Shown: piece after piece, positions 1 through 6,475 of the stretch | Layout of the letters: each line of letters starts with the position of its first letter | How positions within the stretch are numbered: the first letter of the stretch is position 1 | From: Candidatus Omnitrophota bacterium | Lineage (GTDB): Bacteria > Omnitrophota > Gorgyraeia > JAFGHF01 | Direction of reading: 5' to 3' | DNA length: 7,849 nucleotides | Assembly (NCBI GenBank): GCA_024543015.1 | Contig: JAMXCY010000041.1 | Location: 1 to 7,849, forward strand | Program-made: the position numbers and the translations under genes | The notes under the pieces: generated by a model | Told to the model about the DNA's origin: nothing | Seen by the model: only the letters and a program-made list of their open reading frames with translations | The model's database searches: none

Positions 1-147
1 ACTCAGCAAGCCCCGAGTAGTTATGCATATCGAAGTTCTGCAATTGACCCAGCAAATCTTTATACTGCATATGATGCTACTGCGAGCGGCGATCCAGACG
101 AAGCTACCGTTAAAAACGTAGCATTGTATTATCTAATTAAGTATTAA
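1..147 (+). CDS. Phage tail fibre/collar-type protein, C-terminal end only
   Basis: The reading frame is open from the first base to the TAA at 145-147, leaving 48 residues of a protein that begins upstream of the window. It ends in TVKNVALYYLIKY. This resembles the usual C-terminus of phage tail-collar/fibre proteins (R-P-x-N-V-x-x-x-Y-I-I-K-Y type) and the end of the collar protein at 2093-2938 in this window, VNVYVNYIIKY. The residues before it (YDATASGDPDEA) also fit the loop that precedes this last strand in such proteins. The likely role is receptor-facing or distal tail structure. The family call rests on the short C-terminal motif, because the N-terminal domains are outside the window. 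The Shine-Dalgarno site of the next gene follows the stop codon directly. Confidence 0.6.
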   Translation, partial: TQQAPSSYAYRSSAIDPANLYTAYDATASGDPDEATVKNVALYYLIKY

Positions 148-158
148 AAAGGAAATAA

Positions 159-2066
159 ATGAGCACATTCTCTTCGCTATCACAAGAAGCTTTCTCAAAA
201 AAGATTTTGCTTGCAGAGTTAGATATTGGACAGACGCAAACTTTTTTCACAAATTGGGCAGCAGGTATTTGGTATGTAGATTTCGATGCAGTTTATTCGC
301 GCGCCGAGCCGTGGATGACCGACAATATATCTTCACAAAGAATAAATGCAGTTGGCTCTGTATATGCCAATGGAACTCTTCTACTTAAGGTTAATTCGCT
401 CGCTGATGTGCATACAAACGATAAATCGTTTTACTGGGATAGTGGAGACAAAGTTGTATATCTTAAACTTCCTAATTCTGACTCTCCTGAATTATTTAAT
501 ATAGTTTTCGGAGTGGCAATAAAGGTTAGTAATAAAGCTGGTGTTTATGGCGGAGATTATTACGATGGCCGGTTGGTGAGTGTTCCTAATATAAATAAGA
601 GTAAAGATCCAATGTTCTTTGGTAAGATTTCCTTTGATGGTGGTAAAGTTGTTTTGCTAAATGAAGATGGAGAGTTCGACCTCTACGGAGAAGAACAAGA
701 TATTTTTGGTAATCCTCTTAGATTATATCTTGGCTTTGGTGACTTAGAGTTCTCATCCTTCAAAGAGCTCTATGAGGGATTCATTGAGGAGTGTAAAATA
801 GGAGAAGGTGGTTTTGAGATAGAAGTCTCTGATAAAAGAAAGCAGCTGAATAGAAAGCTTCCAATAGATACATATTATAAAACAGAAGCCCCTTCGGGTC
901 AAACAAACTACCCAGACTTAAAAGATAAGAATATTGGTAAGAGTATCCCAGTTGGATGGGGAGTAATTAAGAACGCAGAGGTGGTTTGTACTAATGAAGA
1001 AGTTGATCCTGCTGGTGTACCTTGGGAATTCAAGATTTGTAATTGCACTTACCATGCCATTAATGCAATAACACAAGTTTATGTTGAAGGCTTTGATCTT
1101 GTTGGAGTAAGCACTGATGATCTTGCGAATGGCGAATTCACTCTCGCCTATAATGCTACTCCTGGCGACGGCGAATATAAAAAGGGAGATAAGGTAACAG
1201 TTGATTATAGCGGCTACGAAGATGAAGGTGGAACTCTAATCTCTAATGGTATGGACCAAATAAAAGACATCTTACTTTCATATTATTATCCAATTGCATA
1301 CAATAATTATTATTTTAATGTTGATGAGTGGAATCATTTTACATTAGCAGCAGCAGATGTTAGTATTTTTATTGCTAAACTCACCGAGACCTGGAAAATA
1401 ATAGAAGATATTTCATACGCAACAGCTGGCAATTGGCTTGTGCAGGATAATGGGCTCTACACCTTTAGAATATACGATAGTGCAAGAAGCACTGTTCAAA
1501 CAATATATTACTATGAATTAATGGATTCCTTAGAACTTGCTGTCATATATGATCCACAGGAGGTTTTGACTTCTTGTAGAATAGGATATAACAAGGATTG
1601 GAATGAAGATGAATATATTTACAAGGTGAATAGTGAATCTGAAGAACAGAACTACTTAAAATATAAGACCTATAGGGACAAAACTTTCGACACTCTACTT
1701 ACATCCGAAGCCGCTGCATATGATTTTTCAGTCAAGATTATGGAACTATCTGGAATTGTAAATAAACCCATAGAAGTTCGCACGAAGATGCAATCTGTTG
1801 ATAGAGTTATTGGAGATATGATTAAAGTTCAATATAGAACTAAAAACAGAACATTCTTAGGGTGGTTAAAATGTGAAGTTATTGGTAAGATGATTGACTT
1901 AAATAAAATGGAAGTCAACCTCACCTGTAGAATAGTTAAGAGAACTGAAGCAGACCCTTCAAGAGCACTATCTCATATTGGCGATCAATATAACACGAGA
2001 ACATATAATGGCGCAACTGCTCATTCAGGCGAGCTTTATAGTAAAACACTTTATAGAGATATTTAA
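159..2066 (+). CDS. Large phage tail hub/baseplate-like protein (635 aa)
   Basis: A 635-residue soluble structural protein with no signal peptide and no obvious membrane segment. The start ATG is preceded by an AAAAAGGA ribosome site that abuts the previous stop codon. The N-terminus (LLAELDIGQTQTFFTNWAAG) and the middle segments fit the multi-domain tail-tip/hub proteins of long-tailed phages: DIFGNPLRLYLG, DKRKQLNRKLP near residue 225, and YPDLKDKNIGKSIPVGWG near residue 251. The latter part (about 390-630) contains a domain with a TWKIIEDISYATAGNW segment and ends in beta-rich sequence (KVQYRTKNRTFLGWLKCEVIG, then KMEVNLTCRIVKR), resembling tail-hub ring domains. A role in joining the tail tube to the fibres is inferred from this resemblance and from its place directly before the fibre gene. 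It carries no recognisable lysozyme or peptidase motif. It could instead be another baseplate component; the exact structural name is uncertain. Confidence 0.6.
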   Translation: MSTFSSLSQEAFSKKILLAELDIGQTQTFFTNWAAGIWYVDFDAVYSRAEPWMTDNISSQRINAVGSVYANGTLLLKVNSLADVHTNDKSFYWDSGDKVVYLKLPNSDSPELFNIVFGVAIKVSNKAGVYGGDYYDGRLVSVPNINKSKDPMFFGKISFDGGKVVLLNEDGEFDLYGEEQDIFGNPLRLYLGFGDLEFSSFKELYEGFIEECKIGEGGFEIEVSDKRKQLNRKLPIDTYYKTEAPSGQTNYPDLKDKNIGKSIPVGWGVIKNAEVVCTNEEVDPAGVPWEFKICNCTYHAINAITQVYVEGFDLVGVSTDDLANGEFTLAYNATPGDGEYKKGDKVTVDYSGYEDEGGTLISNGMDQIKDILLSYYYPIAYNNYYFNVDEWNHFTLAAADVSIFIAKLTETWKIIEDISYATAGNWLVQDNGLYTFRIYDSARSTVQTIYYYELMDSLELAVIYDPQEVLTSCRIGYNKDWNEDEYIYKVNSESEEQNYLKYKTYRDKTFDTLLTSEAAAYDFSVKIMELSGIVNKPIEVRTKMQSVDRVIGDMIKVQYRTKNRTFLGWLKCEVIGKMIDLNKMEVNLTCRIVKRTEADPSRALSHIGDQYNTRTYNGATAHSGELYSKTLYRDI

Positions 2067-2092
2067 TAATTATTAAATAAAGGAGATTGCAA

Positions 2093-2938
2093 ATGGCAAT
2101 AAAATATAACAAAACGCTCACGGGACAACAAATTACCGATGAGCTACATAATAACTTAGGGAATGACTTCTATTCTCTTGATCACGATACATTCTGGGGC
2201 GGAAATGATTTTGACATTTGGACTGGTGCAGGAGCAACTGGAATTCACTTAATAGAAGATACTCATTACACACTGCACGACGAGGACACAACACTTACTA
2301 CCGAATCTGGAAGCACTGTTTATACGACTCTTAAGATTATAGACCCTACATACCAAGCAGTTGATTTGTATTTTACCTATAAGACAATCGGAGACTACAA
2401 TGAGGCAGAAGATATAAACGATTTAGCTGCTAACATAGCTGCTAACACTCCGGCCGGAGTTATATTATTATTCGGTGGCGCTGCAGCGCCTACTGGTTTT
2501 TTACTCAGCGACGGCTCCTCTCTCCTCCGAGCTTCTTATTCAGAATTATTTACTGCAATCGGAACTGCTTACGGAACTGCAGCCGGTACTCACTTTAATA
2601 TCCCAGATTTACGAGGGCAGTTTCCGAGGGGGGTAGATGGAGGTGCTGGAGTTGACCCTGATGCTGCGGGCAGAACTGCATTACAAGCAGGTGGAAATGT
2701 AGGAGATAATGTTGGAAGTAAGCAGTTAAGTCTTGCTAATTCATTAAATCAAGTTGAGACGAAAGATTCAGGAGGGGGATCACTAGGTGTAAGAACAATT
2801 CCTGATACCGGTTGGTCGACTTATCAATACACAGCAACATACTATTCTGCTGGCGGTTGGAGGTCAATAAGATTTTCTAAAAAAGGCGGAGAAACAAGAC
2901 CTGTAAACGTTTATGTCAATTATATTATCAAATATTAA
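2093..2938 (+). CDS. Tail fibre protein with phage tail collar domain (281 aa)
   Basis: A distal tail protein, probably host-recognising. The start ATG at 2093 has AGGAG at 2081-2085, 7 bases upstream. The in-frame TTG at 2087 lies too close to that site to be used. Residues 1-115 form an attachment-type region (HYTLHDEDTTLTT, then YFTYKTIGDYNEAEDIN) of the kind that joins fibres to the tail. Residues 119-180 are a clear Phage Tail Collar domain (PF07484): TPAGVILLFGG, PTGFLLSDG, then FNIPDLRGQFPRGVDGG. The typical GRT...GG..VG stretch follows at about 193-210, then a variable tip, and the conserved ending ETRPVNVYVNYIIKY. The variable tip (about 215-262) is the part most likely to contact a receptor. 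It sits between the hub gene and the probable assembly chaperone, the usual fibre-module order. Confidence 0.9.
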   Translation: MAIKYNKTLTGQQITDELHNNLGNDFYSLDHDTFWGGNDFDIWTGAGATGIHLIEDTHYTLHDEDTTLTTESGSTVYTTLKIIDPTYQAVDLYFTYKTIGDYNEAEDINDLAANIAANTPAGVILLFGGAAAPTGFLLSDGSSLLRASYSELFTAIGTAYGTAAGTHFNIPDLRGQFPRGVDGGAGVDPDAAGRTALQAGGNVGDNVGSKQLSLANSLNQVETKDSGGGSLGVRTIPDTGWSTYQYTATYYSAGGWRSIRFSKKGGETRPVNVYVNYIIKY

Positions 2939-2953
2939 AAAGGAGAGAAAATT

Positions 2954-3388
2954 ATGAATGCATACGCATATAATCCAATTACAAAAGAATACGTCGGAAG
3001 GGTGAAAATGCAGCCCAATCCATTAGAAGGTGGGTTTTTACTGCCAGCTAATTCTACTCTTGATAAACCCCCTTATGCTAAGAAGAAACAAATAGCTGTT
3101 TGGAACGATAAGTGGGAAATAAAAAAAGATAATAGAGGAACCTATTGGAGCAAAAAAACAAAAGAGGAACAGGAGATTACCGAGATTGGGCTGGTGAAAG
3201 ATAAAAATTGGACTAAACTGCAGCCAATCTCTGGAAGATGTATTTGGGACGTTGACCAATGGGTTGAACCACCTTTAACTATTGAAGAACAAGAAATAAA
3301 AGACAAAACGGATTATTCAGAAACGATGCCAGATTTAGTTAAAAGCTTAGAGGCAAGGATAGCATTATTGGAAACAAGAGGTAAATAA
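2954..3388 (+). CDS. Probable tail fibre assembly protein (144 aa)
   Basis: A small soluble protein, probably the chaperone that helps fold or attach the fibre encoded just upstream. The N-terminal 60 residues follow a pattern common to phage fibre-assembly and fibre-associated proteins: a Y-x-P-x-T-x-E-Y start, NPLEGGFLLPANSTLDKPP, then KKKQIAVWNDKWEIKKDNRG ending in an aromatic residue and a YW-S/T-K segment. A second similar unit (WTKLQPISGRCIWDVDQWVEPPL) and a helical, charged C-terminus (DLVKSLEARIALLETRGK) follow. The start has GGAG at 2942-2945, 8 bases upstream. Its TAA shares its last base with the ATG of the next gene, so the two are probably translationally coupled. The PF02413-like assignment is by pattern and position only. 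It might instead be a structural fibre accessory protein. Confidence 0.6.
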   Translation: MNAYAYNPITKEYVGRVKMQPNPLEGGFLLPANSTLDKPPYAKKKQIAVWNDKWEIKKDNRGTYWSKKTKEEQEITEIGLVKDKNWTKLQPISGRCIWDVDQWVEPPLTIEEQEIKDKTDYSETMPDLVKSLEARIALLETRGK

Positions 3389-3654
3389 TGAACAACGAAG
3401 AGCTATACACCAGCATAGAAAAACTACAGAAGCATAGTGATGAAAGAGATGATATAATAGAAAAAAAGTTAGACAAGCTTGATGAAAAAATAGATGATAT
3501 GAATGAGTGGCTTCGTAACGGCCTTTCGGAAAAAATAGTTAATGCAATTAAGAACCACCTAAACGAGCGTTTTGTAAAGAAAACAAAATGGTTCTTTAGT
3601 ATTCTGGTGACGGCCGCTCTTGGAGTAGCTGTAAAACTAATATTTTTCGTATAA
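3388..3654 (+). CDS. Small coiled-coil protein with C-terminal membrane anchor, XhlA/holin-like (88 aa)
   Basis: An 88-residue protein in two parts. Residues 4-60 are highly charged and helical, with heptad-like hydrophobic spacing (IEKKLDKLDEKIDDM), suggesting a coiled coil. Residues 68-88 form a single hydrophobic segment (WFFSILVTAALGVAVKLIFFV without internal charge except one Lys), preceded by basic residues (RFVKKTK). That fits a cytoplasmic coiled coil anchored in the inner membrane. Length and layout match haemolysin XhlA-type (PF10779) and related small lysis-module proteins found directly after tail genes. The start overlaps the upstream stop as TAATG, with AGAGGT just ahead as the ribosome site. 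A role in host lysis is inferred from architecture and gene order. No endolysin follows it here, since the next gene is a homing endonuclease. Confidence 0.6.
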   Translation: MNNEELYTSIEKLQKHSDERDDIIEKKLDKLDEKIDDMNEWLRNGLSEKIVNAIKNHLNERFVKKTKWFFSILVTAALGVAVKLIFFV

Positions 3655-3694
3655 ACTTCAAGTTTTCCGATTTCCTCGAAAGATAAATAATACT

Positions 3695-4351
3695 ATGATA
3701 GGAATATATGTATTAGAAAACACTACTAACGGCAAACTGTATGTTGGGCAATCTACGAATTTGAAAAGAAGGGTGAGGAGACATGGATATCGAAGCACAC
3801 GTAACAATAAATCTGTTATAGACCGAGCCGTAAATAAGCACGGCTGGGATAATTTTAAGCAATACATTTATTACGTTCCCGAAGAGTTTTTAGATTATTT
3901 TGAGACGGAAATGATAAAACGGTTAAACAGCTTATTGCCGAATGGGTATAATCTTAAAACTGGTGGGGCAAATGGAAGGCATTCTGAGGAAACGTGTAGA
4001 AAAATGAGCGAAGAAAGAAAAGGAAAAAAACATAAGCCATTTTCTGCCGAGACAAGAGTTCGGCAGAGCGAAGCAAAAAAAGGCAATAAGAATCCTATGT
4101 TTGACAAACATCATTCTGAAGAAACAAGGGCTCTGCAGAGCGAAGCACACAAAGGCAAAACATTTTCTGAAGAAACAATAGCACTTATGAGCATAAATCA
4201 CGCAGATTTTAGAGGCGAAAATCATCCCCGTTGGAAAGGCGATAATGCTTTGCCGGCTACTATACGACAAAGAGAAAAGAGAATGGTTGATCCTACATGG
4301 CATGAACGACATAGAGCCAGGAGGGCAGAAAAAAGTGTGACTACTATATGA
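3695..4351 (+). CDS. GIY-YIG homing endonuclease with NUMOD3 repeats (218 aa)
   Basis: A selfish site-specific DNA endonuclease that spreads its own gene between phages. Residues 1-95 are a GIY-YIG nuclease domain: G3-I4-Y5, then Y16-V17-G18, an arginine-rich first helix (KRRVRRH, 24-30) where the catalytic Arg is expected, E71 in the helix YFETEMIKRLN, and GYNLKTGG at 84-91. After it come four NUMOD3-like DNA-binding units, each starting S-x-E-T: 97-111, 117-135, 141-156 and 158-183. The last ends in GENHPRWKGD. The C-terminus (184-218) is basic. No intron ends are visible, so it looks free-standing. The ribosome site is poor: only GAAAG about 12 bases upstream. The stop TGA overlaps the next ATG. 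It separates the membrane-anchored protein gene from the replication module, a typical insertion position. Confidence 0.92.
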   Translation: MIGIYVLENTTNGKLYVGQSTNLKRRVRRHGYRSTRNNKSVIDRAVNKHGWDNFKQYIYYVPEEFLDYFETEMIKRLNSLLPNGYNLKTGGANGRHSEETCRKMSEERKGKKHKPFSAETRVRQSEAKKGNKNPMFDKHHSEETRALQSEAHKGKTFSEETIALMSINHADFRGENHPRWKGDNALPATIRQREKRMVDPTWHERHRARRAEKSVTTI

Positions 4352-4626
4352 CGAAGAAAAAGAAAAGAAAAATGACTAAAAAAGAAAATTCGGATGAACT
4401 ATATGCAATTGCGAAATTAAAGAATGGAGAATTAGTAAAGAAGCTAACTTTTAGAATTAGCAAAGATGACTGGAGCGAGCTCCAAATGGTATTATACTTA
4501 GAAGATGCTAAGTTAGCTACTGTTATCAATCAACTTCTTGTTGGATGGGTCGCTGAGAAAAATCTGGGATACATAGAAAATCACCACGAGCTCTTTCCTC
4601 CACACTCGGAAGAAGAGAAATATTAA
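4348..4626 (+). CDS. Small ribbon-helix-helix-like protein (92 aa)
   Basis: The start ATG overlaps the stop of the endonuclease gene (ATGA). An AGGAGGG lies 23 bases upstream, too far for normal use, so translation probably depends on coupling; an internal ATG at 4372 is the alternative start. Residues 1-12 are a lysine-rich tail. Residues 32-72 follow the ribbon-helix-helix pattern: a short strand (KKLTFRIS), a first helix (KDDWSELQMVLYLED), a turn, and a second helix (LATVINQLLVGWVAE). Such proteins bind DNA as dimers through the strand and often repress their own promoters. The C-terminus is acidic. The non-coding stretch just downstream contains operator-like repeats, which makes a regulator plausible, but no partner site can be assigned. 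It might also modulate the endonuclease gene it travels with. Confidence 0.6.
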   Translation: MTKKKKRKMTKKENSDELYAIAKLKNGELVKKLTFRISKDDWSELQMVLYLEDAKLATVINQLLVGWVAEKNLGYIENHHELFPPHSEEEKY

Positions 4627-4630
4627 AGCT

Positions 4631-4689
4631 AAATCACCGCTTTGGATTTTATCACCCAGGGCTTTTTGCGTGCAGGTATCACAGTGATA
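4631..4689. promoter_or_regulatory. Operator-like cluster: three ATCAC sites, one in a perfect palindrome
   Basis: Within the 163 non-coding bases at 4627-4789 the motif ATCAC occurs three times on the + strand: at 4633 (ATCACCGC), 4651 (ATCACCC) and 4678. The last is part of a perfect odd palindrome, TATCAC-A-GTGATA, at 4677-4689. Repeated half-sites plus a dyad are typical of repressor binding regions. The TATCACC half-site resembles that of lambda-type operators, but the dyad here is shorter (13 bases). The rest of the gap has a small GC-rich hairpin at 4764-4780 (TTGCGC/GCGC with AA, loop AGCG), just ahead of the 48-residue ORF. No convincing sigma-70 promoter was found. Confidence 0.35.
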
Positions 4690-4789
4690 GGTAAATGTAT
4701 GTGTATCTGTTTTCTAAAGATTTTCGGAGAAAGTTTCGATAACCCGTCTAAGAAAGTCATCTTTTGCGCAGCGGCGCTAAGATAATACC

Positions 4790-4936
4790 ATGGAAAAGAA
4801 AATTATTGGAGTCGAACGGTATCAAAGATACTTAGCTCGGCGAAACAAAAGAAAAGCTAACGTGCCTAACTACAAAGCAAAAAGAAATAAACGGTATAAA
4901 GACCGGAGAATAGCAAAAAAGTTAGCAGATAAATAA
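4790..4936 (+). CDS. Hypothetical very basic small protein (48 aa)
   Basis: A 48-residue ORF from ATG 4790 to TAA 4934-4936, followed at once by a second in-frame TAA. Lys and Arg make up well over a third of the residues (for example YLARRNKRKA, then KAKRNKRYKDRRIAKK). There is no cysteine or predicted membrane segment. Such composition suits binding to DNA or RNA, but no family is recognised. It occupies the space between the endonuclease/RHH pair and the helicase, in the same direction as both. The weak point is the start: only a TAAG-like sequence precedes it, with no clear Shine-Dalgarno site, although a small hairpin lies just upstream at 4764-4780. It is a reasonable but unproven gene. 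Confidence 0.45.
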   Translation: MEKKIIGVERYQRYLARRNKRKANVPNYKAKRNKRYKDRRIAKKLADK

Positions 4937-4952
4937 TAAAGACAATAATTCT

Positions 4953-5008
4953 GTTAGAGCTGGGTGAGGGACCTCTAACTCTTGCCTGGTTCTAACTTTT
5001 TAGAGGAG
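4953..5008 (+). promoter_or_regulatory. Candidate RNA switch in the helicase gene leader
   Basis: Four short segments in the leader are mutually complementary. A is GTTAGAG (4953-4959), B is CCTCTAAC (4972-4979), C is TTCTAAC (4990-4996) and D is TTAGAGG (5000-5006). D overlaps the helicase ribosome site AGAGGAG (5002-5008), 10 bases before the ATG at 5019. A pairs with B over 7 bases. B can instead pair with D over 7 bases, C with D over 5 plus a G-T wobble, and A with C over 6. Thus the ribosome site can be hidden by B or C depending on whether A captures them. This is the layout of an attenuator or translational switch. Repeated protein-binding sites are the alternative reading. Confidence 0.45.
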
Positions 5009-5018
5009 AAAACATACT

Positions 5019-6413
5019 ATGAACAAAGAACAAACAAAAAGGCTTGAGGAGAATACTCCAGCTGCAGATGATATATTATTTGATTTTGATTACAGCGGCA
5101 AGGGAAATGCTGAGAGGATGCTTAAGCTATACAGAGAAGAAATCCTTTACTGCGCTAAAATAAAAGAATGGTATGTATGGGATAAAATTCGATGGGAACG
5201 GGATGACACAGAGAAAGTAGAAAGTTTTGCAGACGCAACTATAGTAAAAATTATGGACCGCGAGGCCTCTATAAAAGACGTAGTTGCGCTAAAAGCATAT
5301 AAAGCTTTCATTAAACGTAGTAGATACAAATCAATGATTGCCGAAATGCTGTTTTTTAGCAGGCTGCAAAGGCAAGTTATCTTAGAAGCCTTAGATACTC
5401 ACGATAGATTACTTATCTGTAAGAATGGAACTTTAGATTTAGATACTTTAGAACTAAGGATTTCCGACCCAGCAGACCTTATGACTAAATGCTGCGGCAC
5501 TGAATATGATCCGGACGCTGTAAGCCCACAATGGGAACAATTCATAGAAGAGATTACTGAAGGCGATAATTCTCTTGCTGATTATTTGCAAAGGATAATT
5601 GGATACTCGCTTTCGGGGGACACTTCAGAACATGCATTCTATATTTTATATGGAAATGGCTTTAATGGTAAAGGAACTTTCATGAATGTAGTAAAAGAAT
5701 TGTTGAAAGAATATGCACAACAAGGAAGTGTTGAAACAATCTACATGAGAAGAAATGATAGACCAATTAGAAGCGACATTGCTCATATGCTTGGGGCAAG
5801 ATTAATATCTTTTACAGAGGGAGACCAAGGCCGACATTTAGACGAGGGAATGGTAAAGACCCTAACTGGTGAAGATGCCCAAAATTGTAGGGAACTCTAC
5901 GGCAAAGAATTTGATTATGTTCCTACTGCTAAGTTTATTCTACAAACCAACCACATGCCCGAAATCCGCGGCACCGACGAGGCGATTTGGGGAAGGATAA
6001 AACTTATTCCTTTCAAATTACACATTAAAGAAAGAGATAGAAACCTTACGCTTGGAAGGAAACTCTTAGAAGAACTACCCGGCATCTTGAACTGGGCACT
6101 CAAAGGCTGGGAAGACTGGAAAGCAAATGGGATGCAAACTCCTCAACGAATTAAAGATGAGACACTGTCTTATAGACACGAGAGCGATATATTTGGCAAA
6201 TTTTTGGACGATAAATATATTAAAGACCCTAATGGGAAAGTTTTGTCCAGTAGTATGAAATACACCTACGTAGATTGGTGTTTAGAAGAAAAGGAAAAAC
6301 AAATGAGCGACCGAAATCTCTGGCAAACACTTGCGTTCCGCGGCTTTACCAAGACAAAGATGAAAGGCTCGGCTGGCCGGGAACGCTGCTGGCGGGGACT
6401 AAAGGAGAAATGA
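5019..6413 (+). CDS. Phage replicative helicase, D5_N + SF3 (P4/D5 family), no primase domain (464 aa)
   Basis: An ATP-driven DNA helicase that opens the phage origin and moves the fork. The D5_N-type region covers about residues 25-185 (YVWDKIRWERDD, LICKNGTLDLDTLEL, TKCCGTEYDPDA). The SF3 core follows: Walker A GNGFNGKGT at 212-220, Walker B-like LISFTEGD at 262-269, motif C FILQTNHMPEI with the sensor Asn at 311, and the arginine-finger segment DEAIWGRIKLIPF at 320-332. The C-terminus (VLSSSMKYTYVDWCLEE, then LAFRGFTKTK...CWRGL) matches the winged-helix end of P4/D5 primase-helicases. At 464 residues it lacks the N-terminal archaeo-eukaryotic-type primase found in the longer fused members, so a primase must be encoded elsewhere or supplied by the host. 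The ribosome site lies inside a possible RNA switch. The stop overlaps a short ORF (TGATG). Confidence 0.93.
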   Translation: MNKEQTKRLEENTPAADDILFDFDYSGKGNAERMLKLYREEILYCAKIKEWYVWDKIRWERDDTEKVESFADATIVKIMDREASIKDVVALKAYKAFIKRSRYKSMIAEMLFFSRLQRQVILEALDTHDRLLICKNGTLDLDTLELRISDPADLMTKCCGTEYDPDAVSPQWEQFIEEITEGDNSLADYLQRIIGYSLSGDTSEHAFYILYGNGFNGKGTFMNVVKELLKEYAQQGSVETIYMRRNDRPIRSDIAHMLGARLISFTEGDQGRHLDEGMVKTLTGEDAQNCRELYGKEFDYVPTAKFILQTNHMPEIRGTDEAIWGRIKLIPFKLHIKERDRNLTLGRKLLEELPGILNWALKGWEDWKANGMQTPQRIKDETLSYRHESDIFGKFLDDKYIKDPNGKVLSSSMKYTYVDWCLEEKEKQMSDRNLWQTLAFRGFTKTKMKGSAGRERCWRGLKEK

Positions 6414-6475
6414 TGTTAATGTCGCCGTCAAACGACAGCCTATATGTTAGTTATTCTATAGAACTTAGAATATAA
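6413..6475 (+). CDS. Possible 20-codon leader peptide overlapping an inverted repeat
   Basis: ATG 6413 shares a base with the helicase stop codon (TGATG), and an AAGGAG at 6402-6407 lies 5 bases upstream. The ORF reads MLMSPSNDSLYVSYSIELRI and ends at TAA 6473-6475. An adjacent ATG at 6410 would add one Met. The ORF covers the whole first arm (6420-6439) of the large inverted repeat and the inner hairpin after it. A ribosome on it would prevent that arm from pairing with the second arm at 6492-6511. This is how leader peptides act in attenuation. The peptide itself resembles nothing known and may have no function of its own. The good ribosome site could be chance within the helicase 3' end. 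Confidence 0.3.
   Translation: MLMSPSNDSLYVSYSIELRI

Noticed and set aside
3932..4312. A minus-strand frame of 126 residues within the endonuclease gene
   Set aside because: It lies wholly opposite the clearly coding GIY-YIG/NUMOD3 frame and is a by-product of its composition.
4625..4650. Possible terminator after the RHH-like gene (AAAGC/GCTTT then a few T)
   Set aside because: The stem has only five weak pairs with a nine-base loop and the T-run is interrupted.
4695..4742. A 15-codon ORF in the gap after the RHH-like gene
   Set aside because: No adequate ribosome site and no recognisable sequence; too short to support.
6275..6475. A 66-residue reading frame overlapping the helicase 3' end
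   Set aside because: Most of it is the helicase coding sequence read in another frame, and its first start has no ribosome site. Only the short part from 6413 has one, and it is listed separately.
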